Assembly: GCA_905479965.1 (NCBI GenBank)
Contig: CAJQOR010000138.1
Coordinates: 1 to 17,632 of the forward strand
Source of the DNA: an uncultured Rhizobiaceae group bacterium
Lineage (GTDB): Bacteria; Pseudomonadota; Alphaproteobacteria; Rhizobiales; Rhizobiaceae
Direction of reading: 5' to 3'
DNA length: 17,632 bases
This document shows positions 15,186-17,632 of the stretch, in pieces. Position 1 is the stretch's first letter. The number at the start of each line of letters is the position of its first letter. Both the position numbers and the translations under genes were made by a program. Under the pieces are notes generated by a model. The model was given only the letters and a program-made list of their open reading frames with translations. It had not been told where the DNA came from and did no database searches.

Positions 15186-16772
15186 TTAAAACAACATGCT
15201 TAGTAGCTGTTGTTTTGATGGTATTTCGACAAGTTTAGAGTAGTGGATTGTTGCCAAGAAAAGTAATGCAACTGAGATTGTGGTACACCATGCGGCCATC
15301 CAATTTCTTGCCGTTTCAATCAGGCTTGACCCGTCCATACCTGCGGATTGGTTGCCCCTGTTTGACCAACGTTGTTTGGAAAGGCGGAAGATACAATAGA
15401 CTTTCACCGAAGCATTGATCAGCTGATTAAGATATAAGATCCACGAATAGTTCAGTTCCACCTTGCGCGAATAGGTGCACAATATCAGCGATAAGAATAA
15501 GCGACTGAGCGCAATGAATATGACGTACGAAATCAGATAATCGAAACCAACTAATACTGCGGCTGAAAGTGCTAGCGCAGGGCTGACCAACATCGTCCAC
15601 ATAGAAAGCCTTTGATCAACCAGACACCACCAAATGAAAAATGGCATTGCACGGGGTCCAAGTGCGATGGCGCGCGACCCATTGCGAAGCATGTTGCCGG
15701 ACCAGCGGCGGAAATTCTGCACCATGCGGTCCATGCCTGATCCCTCAATGACTTCAATTGTATAGCCCATTGCATCTGGGACATAGAGCATGTGCGCGCC
15801 GCTTTTGAGCATGTAATACCATGTGCTCTTGTCGTCGCCAGATAGGAACCTGAAATTACCCCATAACCAATGGTTGAGATGATCAGCTTCTAACAGGCGG
15901 ATGAATTCAAGCTGTTTTAGGTTTTTAGCGCGGAAGACAGACATGCGCCCCGTTAATGTGAGTACGCGATTTGATAATGCATGCGATTGCATTGCCAAAC
16001 GACGTTGGGAAAATCGCATTTTTAACCAGGTTTCAATCCATCTTGGCCCGATGCAAATTACTTCTTCGTCTGTTGTGCAGGCTTGTAAGTCTGGATACAT
16101 TTTGAAAAGTGGCATGCAACGACTGATCGCACCTTTTGATAATACAAAGTCACCATCCATGAAGACGACCAGATCATCGTCGCGAACAGGTAACCGGCAC
16201 ATGGCTCGCAGAACAAGACCAATGGCGGCTCTCTTGCCAGATACATTTTGTCTGATGATACGCAGTGTTACATCGATATTGGCCGCTTCTCGTTCGAGAA
16301 AATCTTGAATGATATCTTCATCAAAGCGATCTGAAGAGCCGAGCCAAATTGTACCTGGTACGCCCGAATCATCAATTTCTTTAATGATGGAACGAACCAC
16401 CATTTCCGTAATTTCACGATGTTCTTTATAGGTTGTCATCATGAAATGCATGTGTCTTGGACGCCAACCGCTATCCCAGATTTTTTGGCCTTTATTGCGT
16501 ATTTTAGGATAAACGATGCGGCCATAGATCAATGCTCTGACAGCATGGGTAAACCACCAGCCGTAACGCCATATGCCCAATGCACCTAAAGTGAAGGTGA
16601 TGGTTCTTGTCTTTTCATCAAACAACGCGTTTGGAAATGTCAAAACCAAGATTATGCAGATGGCAAGGTAAATTGAAATTTTTAGCAGAACCAACGGTGT
16701 CCACTTTTTCCAACCCTTCTGCCATTTTGTCGGTTCATCTAACTGGCTTGCGATATCATATTGAATTGTCAT
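15186..16772 (-). CDS. alg8: Alginate polymerase-type glycosyltransferase family 2 (Alg8-like)
   Basis: This 528-residue inner-membrane processive GT polymerises GDP-mannuronate and threads the chain outward. TM helices flank a cytosolic GT-A domain. Motifs in this numbering are DGD (206-208), LTGRMSVFRA (273-282), SGDDKSTW (311-318) and QNFRRW (352-357, the QxxRW motif of processive synthases). Stretches LGIWRYG, VLTLTGRMSVFRA, FLSGDDKSTW and the late NASVKVYCIFRLSKQRW match my memory of Pseudomonas Alg8 closely and distinguish it from cellulose or hyaluronan synthases. The start is set at ATG 16770-16772 with AGAGG 9 bases upstream, giving a 17-bp overlap with the upstream Alg44-like frame; ATG at 16805 is the alternative. 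Polymerisation in Pseudomonas needs Alg44, whose gene is broken here by an insertion element just upstream. Confidence 0.92.
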   Translation of the reverse strand: MTIQYDIASQLDEPTKWQKGWKKWTPLVLLKISIYLAICIILVLTFPNALFDEKTRTITFTLGALGIWRYGWWFTHAVRALIYGRIVYPKIRNKGQKIWDSGWRPRHMHFMMTTYKEHREITEMVVRSIIKEIDDSGVPGTIWLGSSDRFDEDIIQDFLEREAANIDVTLRIIRQNVSGKRAAIGLVLRAMCRLPVRDDDLVVFMDGDFVLSKGAISRCMPLFKMYPDLQACTTDEEVICIGPRWIETWLKMRFSQRRLAMQSHALSNRVLTLTGRMSVFRAKNLKQLEFIRLLEADHLNHWLWGNFRFLSGDDKSTWYYMLKSGAHMLYVPDAMGYTIEVIEGSGMDRMVQNFRRWSGNMLRNGSRAIALGPRAMPFFIWWCLVDQRLSMWTMLVSPALALSAAVLVGFDYLISYVIFIALSRLFLSLILCTYSRKVELNYSWILYLNQLINASVKVYCIFRLSKQRWSNRGNQSAGMDGSSLIETARNWMAAWCTTISVALLFLATIHYSKLVEIPSKQQLLSMLF

Positions 16773-17493
16773 TGGTAAATACCTCTGCCATTTCTGATAC
16801 AACATCACCTATAGCGCTATAAATTTGGTTGGTTGAGCGTTTGGAAAACACCACAACAGCAGGCAATCCGGCCGTAATTTGTTGCTCCTCGGTTGTCATT
16901 AATTCTAACAATACCAAAGCTGATTTCGCGTCATTTTCGCGCCAAACGAAATTGGAGTACCCGGCATTTATATGGCCGGCTTTACGGTCAATCTTTACAA
17001 CTTTCGCTGAAATGCTTTTTCCTGTTGATGGAAGGAAAACGCTTGCTTCGTCGTTCAGACCAACAGACATGACTTCTGATTGGGACATAAATGCCTGCAC
17101 CAAAGGCTGTTCTCTTTTCTCTAAGGAAACCAAAAGTTGGTCTTGTGATAGAGAAGGCAAATCAAGATCTGCGACCTTCATGATGCGGCTTTTAAATGGC
17201 GCTCTAATGATCAAACCTTTTTGTTTGTCTTCAATTTTTCTGATCTGGCTATGGACAATGGCCAATGCAGAATTTGCTGCATCGATTTCCAACGTCAGTA
17301 AGTCCAGATCTGCAACAAAACCCACGTCCGTCAATTGACGACGATCAGACATTGAATTGATGACGGCTGATTTTTCATAAGCGAGTTCGGCTTCTTTGAG
17401 GCGTAACTCCACATCTGATTGGCGAGCCTTTGCATAGGCGAGTTTTGATTGATGTGTTTCGCCCTTGTTATCAAGCTTTAAGAGGCGGTTAAC
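16756..17493 (-). pseudogene. alg44: HlyD/Alg44-like membrane-fusion protein, N-terminus removed by IS insertion
   Basis: An open frame of ~245 codons runs from the IS boundary to TGA at 16756. It encodes part of a coiled-coil hairpin (NRLLKLDNKGETHQSKLAYA through the second helix ending IRKIEDKQKG), then the lipoyl/beta-barrel half (LIIRAPFKSRIMKVADLDLP, and KSISAKVVKIDRKAG), as in HlyD-type adaptor proteins and the periplasmic part of Alg44. The frame reads through to 17494, then meets the IS end and a stop at 17503-17505. The PilZ and TM portions expected of Alg44 are therefore missing. A GTG at 17412 could in principle start a fragment, but without a membrane anchor. It overlaps alg8 by 17 bp, so the original genes were coupled. 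The symbol rests on context and domain type, not close similarity; a generic HlyD-family secretion adaptor is the alternative. Confidence 0.7.
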
Positions 17494-17498
17494 TGTTG

Positions 17499-17553
17499 AT
17501 TTTCACTGAGAACTGACCCGGTAAGCCCCATAATTTTCACTGAGAATTGACCC
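17499..17553 (+). repeat. Two 21-bp terminal repeats of the insertion sequence
   Basis: Copies at 17499-17519 and 17533-17553 share TTTTCACTGAGAA and TGACCC and differ only by C/T at one position. They are likely transposase-binding sites (the L1/L2 arrangement of IS21 elements). Confidence 0.85.
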
Positions 17554-17606
17554 ATGTAAAGACACTACCCTGACGATTTTGTTCGGGGAGATATGGAGTG
17601 ATTGAC

Positions 17607-17632
17607 ATGGGATTTTTAAGTATAATACGAAT
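17607..17632 (+). CDS. Start of IstA-like transposase gene (3'-truncated by window edge)
   Basis: ATG 17607-17609 is preceded by GGAG at suitable spacing and opens the peptide MGFLSIIR up to the window end. This short N-terminus resembles the beginning of IS21-family IstA transposases with an N-terminal HTH, but eight residues are too few for proof. The support is mainly the terminal repeats just upstream. Confidence 0.45.

Larger units (their letters stand above)
17494..17632 (+). mobile_element. Left end of an IS21-family-like insertion sequence (continues past window)
   Basis: The alg44 reading frame breaks at TGTTGATTTTCACTGAG, an IS-like terminus starting with TGT. Two 21-bp near-identical repeats (one mismatch) lie at 17499-17519 and 17533-17553, spaced 34 bp apart. 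Multiple terminal repeats of this kind are characteristic of IS21-family ends. A transposase-like start codon follows at 17607. The right end and the target duplication are outside the window. Confidence 0.7.

Overview
The window looks like chromosome of an alphaproteobacterium, probably a marine or surface-living member of the Hyphomicrobiales/Rhodobacterales side. This placement is an inference from gene content (TRAP permease, MatA-type malonyl-CoA decarboxylase, FCD-type GntR regulator, intradiol dioxygenase) and from moderate-to-low GC with AT-rich intergenic DNA. No rRNA, tRNA or CRISPR is visible. It has two blocks separated by two single genes.

Block 1 (1-5954) is catabolic. A 5'-truncated TRAP large permease (DctM) is followed closely by a hydroxyquinol/catechol-type intradiol dioxygenase. 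Convergent to them lie a GntR/FCD regulator and, upstream of it, malonyl-CoA decarboxylase. An AT-rich intergenic region (3625-3907) with three copies of a 12-bp near-palindrome separates the decarboxylase from a divergent pair: a DRE-TIM (LeuA/homocitrate synthase-like) acyltransferase and a glutathione S-transferase. Together they suggest uptake and ring cleavage of an aromatic compound plus handling of CoA-linked short acids, but the exact substrate cannot be read from sequence. A secreted ricin-type beta-trefoil protein (6162-6698) and a NUDIX hydrolase (6839-7390) follow.

Block 2 (7454-17493, all minus strand) is an alginate-type exopolysaccharide locus. In transcription order it has an Alg44/HlyD-like membrane fusion gene, alg8 (polymannuronate-synthase-type GT2), an SGNH-hydrolase-like membrane protein (AlgJ/AlgX position), a membrane-anchored Sel1-repeat protein (AlgK position), and algI (MBOAT O-acetyltransferase). 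A clear rho-independent terminator follows. A second unit holds algD (GDP-mannose 6-dehydrogenase) and a 623-residue RTX protein with a DUF4114 domain and 28 uninterrupted nonapeptide repeats. The expected pathway is GDP-mannose to GDP-mannuronate (AlgD), polymerisation and export across the inner membrane (Alg8 with the Alg44-like partner), and O-acetylation (AlgI with the SGNH protein). The Sel1 protein would be a periplasmic scaffold and the RTX protein a candidate Ca2+-binding matrix component. Epimerase, lyase, outer-membrane porin and AlgA/AlgC genes are not in the window.

The Alg44-like gene is broken: at about 17494 its frame runs into the left end of an IS21-family-like element (two 21-bp internal terminal repeats and the start of an istA-like gene), which continues past the window edge. 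In this strain the polymer is therefore probably not made, or is made under altered control. Two promoter regions in the cluster share an identical 13-mer, and the algD leader has a large dyad, so the locus probably has dedicated regulation.
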